Of a stretch of DNA of 7,650 nt, positions 1 to 5,699 are shown piece after piece. Every line of letters begins with the position of its first letter. Position 1 is the stretch's first letter. The translations under genes were made by a program, and so were the position numbers. Source of the stretch: B1 sp964443415 (lineage in GTDB: Bacteria > Bacteroidota > Bacteroidia > UKL13-3); contig CAYUDC010000124.1 in NCBI GenBank assembly GCA_964443415.1, forward strand, positions 1 through 7,650. Direction: 5' to 3'. The notes under the pieces were generated by a model. That model had not been told where the DNA came from. It did not search any database and saw only the letters and a program-made list of their open reading frames with translations.

Positions 1-5
1 CTATA

Positions 6-42
6 CAACAAAAAAGCCCCGAAATTCGGGGCTTTTTTGTTG
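6..42. terminator. Bidirectional intrinsic terminator
   Basis: A perfect inverted repeat is centred on base 24, with 18 complementary bases on each side. The GC core is GCCCCG/CGGGGC, closing a loop of about five bases (22-26). Six A (10-15) and six T (33-38) flank the core, so the transcript of either strand would form a strong hairpin followed by a U run. It begins 12 bases past the stop of the small minus-strand gene at 55-336 and so would end that operon. It could equally end a plus-facing gene arriving from the left, which lies outside the window. The termination role is inferred from the structure. Confidence 0.9.
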
Positions 43-54
43 CTATCTAATAGC

Positions 55-336
55 TTATTGATTTCCTTCTTTTTTAGGAGCGGCTTCGTGACTGCAGCAG
101 CCACCTTTTTTCTTTTCGCCAGCACCACAGCTTTTCTCTTTTGAATCGCTGCACTCTTTTGCTTTTTTCTTAGACCTTTTCTTCTCTTTACCTTTGTCTT
201 TATCGGCCTTAGGATTTTCTGCAGTTACACTCATTACACTTACTTCTTCTGAAACAGGTGCAGCAGAAATGGTTTGAGCCGAAATATTTGAGAAGCTAAA
301 TGCCGCAAAAGCAGCTAATACTAATAATTTCTTCAT
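55..336 (-). CDS. Small secreted Lys-rich, Cys-containing protein of unknown function
   Basis: The product is 93 residues and I do not recognise a named family. Residues 1-20 form a typical signal peptide: Lys-Lys, a hydrophobic core, then a likely cut after Ala20 before Gln21, as is common in Bacteroidota. Residues 21-42 are Ser/Val/Glu-rich. Residues 43-77 are extremely basic, with 15 Lys and one Arg mixed with Asp/Glu, and are probably disordered. The tail holds Cys62, Cys70, an adjacent Cys80-Cys81 pair and His83. This spacing could bind metal or form disulphides, but that is inference. It lies 50 bases downstream of psd on the same strand and is followed at once by a strong terminator, so it is probably the last gene of the gdh-psd unit, perhaps with its own weak promoter. 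The signal peptide and clean start support a real gene despite its low complexity. Confidence 0.75.
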   Translation of the reverse strand: MKKLLVLAAFAAFSFSNISAQTISAAPVSEEVSVMSVTAENPKADKDKGKEKKRSKKKAKECSDSKEKSCGAGEKKKGGCCSHEAAPKKEGNQ

Positions 337-355
337 GTTCTTAAAATTTGATATT

Positions 356-363
356 CGAAGGTA
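356..363 (-). promoter_or_regulatory. Weak candidate -7 box for the small secreted protein gene
   Basis: On the minus strand this reads TACCTTCG, one mismatch from the Bacteroidota -7 consensus TAnnTTTG. A TTTT lies about 18 bases further upstream where a -33 TTTG would be expected. Nineteen bases separate the box from the start codon, similar to the spacing at the better boxes in this window. The region is very AT-rich, so a chance match is quite possible. Confidence 0.2.
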
Positions 364-386
364 CTAAAATTTATATTAATTAAAAC

Positions 387-1043
387 TTAATTTACTTCTG
401 CCAAAATGCTCCTTCCGCCTTTCACTTTTTGGTTCAACGCTACCTTTACTTTAGCGTCTAAAGGCAGGTAAATATCTACCCTTGAACCAAACTTAATAAA
501 GCCCATTTCCTCACTTTGTTTAACAGATTGCCCCTCTTTTACGTACCAAACAATGCGTTTGGCCAAGGCACCAGCAATCTGACGGAAAAGAATTTCGGTT
601 CCATTGCTCTTTTGAATCACGGTAGTGGTTCTTTCGTTTTCGGTAGAGCTCTTAGGATGCCATGCTACCAAATACAAACCAGGATGGTATTTAAAGTACT
701 TTACAATACCTGCCACCGGGTTGCGGTTTACATGCACATTAAAAGGGTTCATGAAAACAGATACCTGCAAACGCTTGCCATGGAAATACTCAGGCTCTTC
801 TACCTCTTCTATTACCACCACTTTGCCATCCGCTGGCGAAATCACTAGGTTATCGCCTGTGGTAACAGTAATGAGGGGATTACGAAAAAATTGAAGTACG
901 ATGACCAATAAGATCACCGAAATTCCTAAGACAACATTTTGCAACCAGCCAAGGTCTGGCGCCAACCAACGTACCGAAGCGTTTAAAGCAAAGAGTACAA
1001 TGAGTGAAATGAATATAGTGGCTTTACCTTCTTTGTGAATCAT
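387..1043 (-). CDS. psd: Phosphatidylserine decarboxylase proenzyme (short, PSD-A-like)
   Basis: This membrane enzyme decarboxylates phosphatidylserine to phosphatidylethanolamine, a major bacterial phospholipid. The 218-residue product fits the short PSD class rather than the roughly 320-residue E. coli type. Two hydrophobic segments (about 8-24 and 36-53) anchor it, followed by the catalytic domain. SPADG at 69-73 carries the conserved Asp72. NVHVNR at 102-107 carries His104, which aligns with the catalytic His144 of E. coli Psd. FGSRVD at 185-190 contains the Gly186-Ser187 self-cleavage site; in this family Ser187 becomes the N-terminal pyruvoyl group of the alpha chain, replacing the LGST motif of E. 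coli. The mature alpha chain would be only about 32 residues. The gene starts 9 bases after the gdh stop codon and is probably co-transcribed with it. All key residues are present, so it should be active. Confidence 0.95.
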   Translation of the reverse strand: MIHKEGKATIFISLIVLFALNASVRWLAPDLGWLQNVVLGISVILLVIVLQFFRNPLITVTTGDNLVISPADGKVVVIEEVEEPEYFHGKRLQVSVFMNPFNVHVNRNPVAGIVKYFKYHPGLYLVAWHPKSSTENERTTTVIQKSNGTEILFRQIAGALAKRIVWYVKEGQSVKQSEEMGFIKFGSRVDIYLPLDAKVKVALNQKVKGGRSILAEVN

Positions 1044-1052
1044 TCTTATGTA

Positions 1053-2333
1053 TTATAAACCAAACTTACCGCGGAGGGTTTCTACATCAGCTACCTTCTT
1101 AATGGCTACTACATAAGCTGCAATACGCATGCTGCAATTGTGTTCCATTGAAGCGCTGTAAACATTTTCAAATGCAGTTTTCATTACACGGTCTGCCCTT
1201 CTGTACACACGCTCTTCTGTCCAGAAGTATCCTAAACGGTTTTGAACCCATTCGAAATAACTCACGGTTACACCACCTGCATTGGCCAAGATGTCTGGCA
1301 CTACCATGATTCCTTTTTTGTTAAGGATGGCATCTGCACTGGCAGAAGTTGGGCCATTGGCACCTTCTACAATTAACTTGGCTTTTATTCTGTCTGCATT
1401 CTCGGCAGTGATTTGGTCTTCCATAGCGGCAGGCACCAAAACGTCTACATCTAATTCTAATAACTCGGCATTAGAAATTTTCTTACCAGCGGTAAATCCT
1501 TCTAGTGTACCTTTATTTCCATCACGATAAGCAATGGCAGCTTCTACGTCAATACCTTCTGGGTTATAGTAGGCACCACTCACATCAGAGATGGCCACTA
1601 CTTTCATACCTTGTGAGGCAAGTAATTTAGCTGAAATAGAACCCACATTACCAAAACCTTGCACTGCGGTAGTTGCACCCACAATGTTTATTTTTAATTT
1701 AGACAAAGCCGAGCGTGTGCTCACCATTACCCCACGGCCAGTGGCCTCTACCCTACCTAGTGAACCACCTAAAACAAGTGGCTTACCTGTAACTACTGCT
1801 GGCGTGCTATATCCTTTTAATTTAGAATACTCATCCATGATCCAAGCCATTTCTTGTTGGCCTGTTCCCATGTCTGGGGCAGGAATGTCTTTATCTGGAC
1901 CAAATACATCTACCATTAAATCGGTATAAGCACGGGTTAATCTTTCTAATTCTCCTTTGCTCATGCTACGCGGATCGCATTTGATACCACCTTTACCACC
2001 GCCATAAGGAATGCCTACTACGGCGCACTTCCAAGTCATCCAAGCGGCGAGTGCTTTTACTTCATCTAAATGTACATCCATACTGTAACGGATACCTCCT
2101 TTGGATGGACCAAGATTGGCATTATGTACTACGCGAAATCCTTCGAAAACGCGTACTTTTCCGTTATCCATGGTAACTGGAATGTTTACAATTACGGCTT
2201 TTTGTGGTGCCTTTAATACATTGTAGTCACTTTCATCTAAACCGATGATACGTGCTGCTTCGTCGAATCTCGACATCATAGACTCGAATGGATTTTCCGA
2301 GCTGTGTTTAATCACATTTTCTTTGCCTGACAT
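1053..2333 (-). CDS. gdhA: Glutamate dehydrogenase (Glu/Leu/Phe/Val dehydrogenase family), probably NAD-dependent
   Basis: This cytoplasmic enzyme interconverts glutamate with 2-oxoglutarate and ammonium, linking nitrogen and carbon metabolism. The 426-residue length matches the bacterial hexameric class. The N-terminal substrate domain has GPSKGGIR (75-82, Lys78), Lys102, the signature PYGGGKGGI (109-117) with catalytic Lys114, and PAPDMGT (151-157) with Asp154. All four sit exactly 11 positions below Lys89, Lys113, Lys125 and Asp165 of the Clostridium symbiosum enzyme. The Rossmann domain has GFGNVG (226-231), and its second strand ends in Asp250; an acid there usually favours NAD over NADP, so NAD use is inferred. 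NAGGVTVSYFEW (351-362) includes Ser358, at the substrate side-chain position; together with Lys78 this fits glutamate rather than a branched-chain amino acid. It is the first gene of a minus-strand unit, with psd 9 bases downstream. The exact symbol (gdhA, gudB or rocG style) is not decidable here. Confidence 0.96.
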   Translation of the reverse strand: MSGKENVIKHSSENPFESMMSRFDEAARIIGLDESDYNVLKAPQKAVIVNIPVTMDNGKVRVFEGFRVVHNANLGPSKGGIRYSMDVHLDEVKALAAWMTWKCAVVGIPYGGGKGGIKCDPRSMSKGELERLTRAYTDLMVDVFGPDKDIPAPDMGTGQQEMAWIMDEYSKLKGYSTPAVVTGKPLVLGGSLGRVEATGRGVMVSTRSALSKLKINIVGATTAVQGFGNVGSISAKLLASQGMKVVAISDVSGAYYNPEGIDVEAAIAYRDGNKGTLEGFTAGKKISNAELLELDVDVLVPAAMEDQITAENADRIKAKLIVEGANGPTSASADAILNKKGIMVVPDILANAGGVTVSYFEWVQNRLGYFWTEERVYRRADRVMKTAFENVYSASMEHNCSMRIAAYVVAIKKVADVETLRGKFGL

Positions 2334-2354
2334 AGGTGTTTCTTTTAGTGTTAG

Positions 2355-2365
2355 GTTCGGCGAAC
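2355..2365. repeat. 11-base inverted repeat in the gdh leader
   Basis: The sequence GTTCGGCGAAC is a perfect palindrome of two 5-base arms around one central G. It lies 22 bases before the gdh start codon, at or just downstream of the candidate -7 box. It could be an operator or simply chance; the arms are short and no second copy was noticed in this gap. Confidence 0.3.
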
Positions 2366-2368
2366 ATA
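2361..2368 (-). promoter_or_regulatory. Weak candidate -7 box for the gdh operon
   Basis: On the minus strand this reads TATGTTCG, one mismatch from TAnnTTTG. It sits 27 bases upstream of the gdh start codon, a usual distance for this phylum. No convincing -33 element is seen at the right spacing. It overlaps the small inverted repeat at 2355-2365. Tentative. Confidence 0.25.
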
Positions 2369-2454
2369 CAATAAATTTTACAATCTGACCACTTGATTTA
2401 AGTAAGTAAAAAAAATCAGCGTAATAAAAGGTTCAAAAAATAATTACGAAAGTA

Positions 2455-2462
2455 TATATTTG
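2455..2462 (+). promoter_or_regulatory. Candidate promoter (-7 box) for the envelope gene pair
   Basis: TATATTTG is an exact match to the Bacteroidota -7 consensus TAnnTTTG. A partial -33 element (GTTC, 2431-2434) lies 20 bases upstream. Twenty-two bases separate the box from the ATG at 2485, implying a very short leader. The same octamer occurs at 5668-5675, at nearly the same distance from another plus-strand gene. No Shine-Dalgarno sequence is visible before the ATG, as is normal for this phylum. Confidence 0.5.
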
Positions 2463-2484
2463 ACATAATTTCAATCAACAACAT

Positions 2485-3363
2485 ATGAAAGCCTTACACA
2501 TACTCCTAGTTTTATTAGCCTTTGGTTCAACCCGAATTTTTGCCCAAGATACCCTGTATCGTGTGGACGGAAGGGTTAGCAATGTTCGAATTATAGAGAT
2601 TAATTCAAACCAAGTTAAATTTAGAAACCCCGAAGGACAAGGCGGACCTTTATTTGTGCTCAACAAATCAGAGGTGGTTAAGGTGGTTTATTCTGACGGG
2701 CGTATGGAGCGCTTTAACTCAGAGAGTGCAGCCCCAATGGTTCAAACCAATATGTATGGTAATGTTTGGGGAGACGTACCAAAACCAGATCCATTAAGAA
2801 CCAATTTCAAACGCAGGTATGTAAACTTAAGTGTCACCGATTATTTTGCTGGCGCTCTAACTGTTGGCTACGAGTATTTTACCAAAACTGGGGATTATAG
2901 TTTAAGAGTTCCTGTTTCGATAGGTTTTAAAACACTTGGCATAAGCGGCTATGGTATTAGAGAAACAGAATACGAAGGAAGGCAAGCCTATTACAGAGAG
3001 AATAAAAAATTTAGCACAGGTTTCGAATGTTATTATTATCCATACGGACAAGGTAAAGTGAGATACTACTTTGGCCCAGCCATAGAAATGGGTTGGTTTG
3101 AATATACAGACGAAATGAGAAGTAATACTTTCCCCTACACTATTACAGATAAAAACCAAAATGGCTCATTTCAATCGGTTTTAGTGCATAACGGCATTTT
3201 GTTTCAACCCACCCCAGAAATCAACTTTAACATCAGTATTGGTCTTGGCTACTGCCAATCGAGGTTTAGACACCAAGATGCCAATGGCTTTGAAACACTC
3301 TCTACCAAGCGTAGCGAATTTGCTGCTAGGTATGGTTTAACTGTTGGATATAAGTTTAACTAG
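2485..3363 (+). CDS. Hypothetical secreted protein, probable outer-membrane beta-barrel
   Basis: The product is 292 residues with no specific family recognised. Residues 1-20 are a signal peptide with a likely Ala20/Gln21 cut. Residues 22-78 form a short beta-rich module in which VDGRVSNVRIIEI leads to GPLFVLNKSEVVKVVYSDG; similar modules are common at the start of Bacteroidota envelope proteins. A linker follows (about 80-108). From about 110 to the end there are alternating polar/hydrophobic, aromatic-rich stretches (for example around 112-131, 192-207, 247-257), and the protein ends in YGLTVGYKFN, a final strand with Phe next to last. This fits a small outer-membrane barrel of roughly eight strands, but that is inference from pattern. 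The stop codon lies 4 bases before the ATG of a lipoprotein gene, so the two are almost certainly co-transcribed and may act together in the envelope. Confidence 0.85.
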   Translation: MKALHILLVLLAFGSTRIFAQDTLYRVDGRVSNVRIIEINSNQVKFRNPEGQGGPLFVLNKSEVVKVVYSDGRMERFNSESAAPMVQTNMYGNVWGDVPKPDPLRTNFKRRYVNLSVTDYFAGALTVGYEYFTKTGDYSLRVPVSIGFKTLGISGYGIRETEYEGRQAYYRENKKFSTGFECYYYPYGQGKVRYYFGPAIEMGWFEYTDEMRSNTFPYTITDKNQNGSFQSVLVHNGILFQPTPEINFNISIGLGYCQSRFRHQDANGFETLSTKRSEFAARYGLTVGYKFN

Positions 3364-3367
3364 GCCC

Positions 3368-3868
3368 ATGAAATTGGGAAGTTTTAGTACCTATTTGGCG
3401 GGTATTCTATTATTTCTTAACCTTACTTCTTGTTATTACTTTAAAGTAGCAGAATCTGTTCCTGGAGGATACGAAGTAGAAGGTGCCTTAATTAGAGGTA
3501 AAACCCTTATCGTGCATACTGGGGCGGAGTCATTTCAAATGGTTTACCCTAGTATTTCGAATGATAAAACAACTCTCATTGGTAAAATGGCGCCTGTTGC
3601 TTACAACCATCAATTCTACAAACTGGTAAAAGGCAGGGTTTCTAATAGATATAAAAAAAATATGGGCGACCCAAGCAGAGATGTAAACATTTATATTTCT
3701 GAATACACCATTGACAGCTTCAATCAAATTCAAATCCCATTGACCGCAGTTAAAAGAATGGATATTTATGCCAAAGAAAATACTAAATCTGCATTAAGCT
3801 TAGCTGGTGGAATCGTTGGTGGTTACTATGGCTTAATGCTTATTATATTATTACTATCAGGTATTTAA
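3368..3868 (+). CDS. Hypothetical lipoprotein with hydrophobic Gly-rich C-terminus
   Basis: The product is 166 residues from the ATG at 3368. An earlier in-frame ATG at 3344 would overlap the upstream gene by 20 bases and add eight residues before the signal peptide. The 3368 start is preferred because it gives a well-formed lipoprotein signal: Met-Lys, a hydrophobic core, and the lipobox LTSC with Cys22 as the lipidated residue. The residue after Cys22 is Tyr, so there is no obvious inner-membrane retention Asp or acidic surface-export signal. The middle (about 35-135) looks beta-rich and ends in IPLTAVKRMDIYAKE. Residues 141-166 are Gly-rich and then strongly hydrophobic, enough for a membrane-associated helix at the extreme C-terminus. 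A protein lipidated at one end and hydrophobic at the other is somewhat unusual. It is paired with the barrel gene just upstream. Function unknown. Confidence 0.82.
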   Translation: MKLGSFSTYLAGILLFLNLTSCYYFKVAESVPGGYEVEGALIRGKTLIVHTGAESFQMVYPSISNDKTTLIGKMAPVAYNHQFYKLVKGRVSNRYKKNMGDPSRDVNIYISEYTIDSFNQIQIPLTAVKRMDIYAKENTKSALSLAGGIVGGYYGLMLIILLLSGI

Positions 3869-3871
3869 AGA

Positions 3872-4684
3872 CTAATTGCTCAACAATAAATAAAAATAAA
3901 CTGCCGGAACAGACAAAAATATTCCGTCAAACCTATCCAAAAACCCGCCATGACCTGGCAAAAGGCTGCCGCTGTCTTTAATTTGAAGGTTACGTTTTAA
4001 TAACGATTCAACCAAGTCTCCAAAGGTTCCAAAAATTACTATTAGGGCCCCAATAATCATCCAATCGGTGGCATTCACATCTTCCCAAAATCTGCTAAGC
4101 AAAAATGCTACACCCATGGTAAGAATGGTTGCTCCAATACTTCCTTCCCAAGTCTTCTTTGGGCTAATGCGTTCGAATAGCTTGGTTTTTCCAAATTTTC
4201 TGCCCACTAAATAGGCAAATGTATCACTGCTCCATTGTAAGATAAAAAAGCCCATTGGCAGCTCGTAGCTGTAGTTTAAGGAGTTAAAATATCCAAAGTC
4301 TGCCAGCATGCATAAGGGCAAACAAATGTAAATGATACCCAAAATTTGATACCCAAGTGTATCGAATTCTCTGCCTGTACGTTCGAAAAGTTTGATAATA
4401 AAAAGCAATAAAAAGATGGGGATTAAATGATAATACCAACCAGTAGTTTGATCTCCTCTGATAATCCAAACAAACATCAAATTAATGATGCTGCCCGCCA
4501 CAATTCCTAAATATTTTTCAATAGGATTTTTATCTGGCAGCACCAGCTCATAAAATTCTAGCAAACAAAGAAAGTTTACTACAAATAACAGTGCAAATAA
4601 ACTCCATTCGCTAAGGATGGTGCAAAATACAATGGTCAAAACAAATAGAGACCCTGTGAGTGTGCGTTGCCAAAAATTATTCAT
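3872..4684 (-). CDS. cdsA: Phosphatidate cytidylyltransferase (CDP-diacylglycerol synthase)
   Basis: This inner-membrane enzyme makes CDP-diacylglycerol from phosphatidic acid and CTP, the branch-point precursor for phosphatidylserine/phosphatidylethanolamine and for phosphatidylglycerol/cardiolipin. The 270-residue length is usual. Several hydrophobic segments are visible, roughly 9-25, 28-47, 59-76, 85-98, 112-132, 143-160, 185-198, 208-222 and 254-268. The family signature is complete near the C-terminus: Ser227, Lys230-Arg231, Lys236-Asp237, PGHGG (243-247) and DRFD (250-253), with the Asp residues that bind metal. The earlier conserved stretches are also present: SSDTFAYLVGRKFG (152-165) and SPKKTWEGSIG (174-184). 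The gene lies 14 bases downstream of the CPBP protease gene on the same strand, so the two probably share a transcript. Its stop is only 3 bases from the stop of the convergent lipoprotein gene. Confidence 0.96.
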   Translation of the reverse strand: MNNFWQRTLTGSLFVLTIVFCTILSEWSLFALLFVVNFLCLLEFYELVLPDKNPIEKYLGIVAGSIINLMFVWIIRGDQTTGWYYHLIPIFLLLFIIKLFERTGREFDTLGYQILGIIYICLPLCMLADFGYFNSLNYSYELPMGFFILQWSSDTFAYLVGRKFGKTKLFERISPKKTWEGSIGATILTMGVAFLLSRFWEDVNATDWMIIGALIVIFGTFGDLVESLLKRNLQIKDSGSLLPGHGGFLDRFDGIFLSVPAVYFYLLLSN

Positions 4685-4698
4685 ATCCTTGTTTATAA

Positions 4699-5661
4699 TT
4701 ATAGATTTTTAGCCACTCTATTTCTTAGAAAATACAGCATCAGTGGTTTAAAGCTTTTAAGGATGGCAAAGGTAAGTACAGCGCTAAGTAAAATCATATA
4801 CCATTCATATTGGTAATTTTCATCCATCCAAGCAATAGCAGGTTTGTCTTTATAGATATAAACCAAGGTTACAGCCAAAGCATTATTGATAAAATGTAAC
4901 AAAATGGGCACTTTTAAGTTAGCGGTATAATTATAAATATAGCCTAATAAAGCCCCTAACATCACCCTTGGCAAAAATCCATAAAACTGTCCATGGAAAC
5001 CAGAAAACAAAATGGCGGCAAGAAAAATTGCCACATGCCTATTGCCAGTTGCCATTCCTAAATACTGTTGTAATACCCCTCTAAAAAATACCTCTTCGCA
5101 AATAGCAGGCATCAATGCAATTACAAAAATGTTCAGCAGCAAGGTGCTTATATCATTTGCAGCAATGAAGGTTTTGGTAATGCTTGCCGCATTGGCTTCC
5201 ATGGCCTTTATACTAGCTTCAAAATCGGCATAGGCCGCCGGAAAACTTAAATACTGGTTCAACTGGTATAGCCAAGCAGTAATTGGATTACTTACAAAAA
5301 GTAGGGCAATCCCTAAAATCCAAAAAGGCCAATACACCTTGGTTTTAAGTGGAACAAAATACTTAAACTCTAAGCCTAAACTTTTTACAAACACCAAAGC
5401 AGGTACCAAAAACATTCCTAGACTGCCTGCCAGCACCTGAAACAATTTCATGGCATTTAATTCCCTCACCTGCTCGGGGCGCAATGCCGCCACATTCACC
5501 GCACTAATGTCTACTCCAAAGCCATACAGGCAAATTAAATAAGACAACATGGTACCTATTGCACCAAAAACCAGTGCCATTCCCCCTAAAATTAGCAGTT
5601 TACCTATGATGGTAAAAAATCGTTTCAGTGACGAAAATTGTGGTGCTTCCTCCTCGAACAT
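4699..5661 (-). CDS. CPBP-family intramembrane glutamic protease (Abi/Rce1-like)
   Basis: This 320-residue polytopic membrane protein carries the CPBP (CAAX protease and bacteriocin-processing) motifs. Motif 1 is EEVFFRG (189-195), with Glu189-Glu190 and Arg194. Motif 2 is FSGFHG (219-224), with His223. Motif 3 is LLHFINN (254-260), with His256 and Asn259/Asn260. These residues form the catalytic site in Rce1-type enzymes, so it is probably an active protease; the substrate cannot be told. Hydrophobic segments lie at about 16-48, 72-94, 110-135, 172-186, 205-222, 228-245, 251-270 and 288-308. A soluble stretch at about 140-168, before motif 1, is probably extramembrane. It precedes cdsA by 14 bases and diverges from the Dus gene across a 38-base gap. 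Proteins of this family serve bacteriocin immunity, peptide processing or membrane-protein control, and none of these is indicated by the neighbours. Confidence 0.92.
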   Translation of the reverse strand: MFEEEAPQFSSLKRFFTIIGKLLILGGMALVFGAIGTMLSYLICLYGFGVDISAVNVAALRPEQVRELNAMKLFQVLAGSLGMFLVPALVFVKSLGLEFKYFVPLKTKVYWPFWILGIALLFVSNPITAWLYQLNQYLSFPAAYADFEASIKAMEANAASITKTFIAANDISTLLLNIFVIALMPAICEEVFFRGVLQQYLGMATGNRHVAIFLAAILFSGFHGQFYGFLPRVMLGALLGYIYNYTANLKVPILLHFINNALAVTLVYIYKDKPAIAWMDENYQYEWYMILLSAVLTFAILKSFKPLMLYFLRNRVAKNL

Positions 5662-5667
5662 TTGTTT

Positions 5668-5675
5668 TATATTTG
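5668..5675 (+). promoter_or_regulatory. Candidate promoter (-7 box) for the Dus gene
   Basis: TATATTTG matches TAnnTTTG exactly and is identical to the octamer at 2455-2462. It lies 24 bases before the TTG at 5700. Transcription starting a few bases after it would begin beyond the upstream in-frame ATG at 5628, so the box also supports the TTG start. The -33 region is not convincing (TTCC at 5647-5650 at best). Confidence 0.45.
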
Positions 5676-5699
5676 TTGCAATATATTAATACTAGCGCA

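Noticed and set aside
516..894. Plus-strand open frames (516-848 and 625-894) opposite psd
   Set aside because: They lie wholly inside the well-supported psd gene, overlap each other, and show no protein-like pattern or start signals.
1282..1929. Plus-strand open frames (1282-1530 and 1591-1929) opposite gdh
   Set aside because: They mirror conserved gdh codons and give Ser/Pro/Thr-rich translations typical of antisense shadows.
2434..2442. Possible gdh promoter box reading TATTTTTTG on the minus strand
   Set aside because: It has one base too many between TA and TTTG, lies about 90 bases from the start codon, has no -33 partner at correct spacing, and sits in an A/T run.
2475..2666. Minus-strand frame of 63 residues overlapping the start of the barrel gene
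   Set aside because: It overlaps the signal peptide and first domain of a better-supported gene and has no recognisable features.
3344..3367. Upstream ATG start for the lipoprotein gene
   Set aside because: It would overlap the preceding gene and place eight extra residues, including Asp and Arg, ahead of a lipoprotein signal peptide that is complete from 3368.
4699..5661. CPBP protease as part of a bacteriocin or abortive-infection system
   Set aside because: No peptide precursor, ABC exporter, toxin or phage-defence gene is nearby; the neighbours are housekeeping genes.
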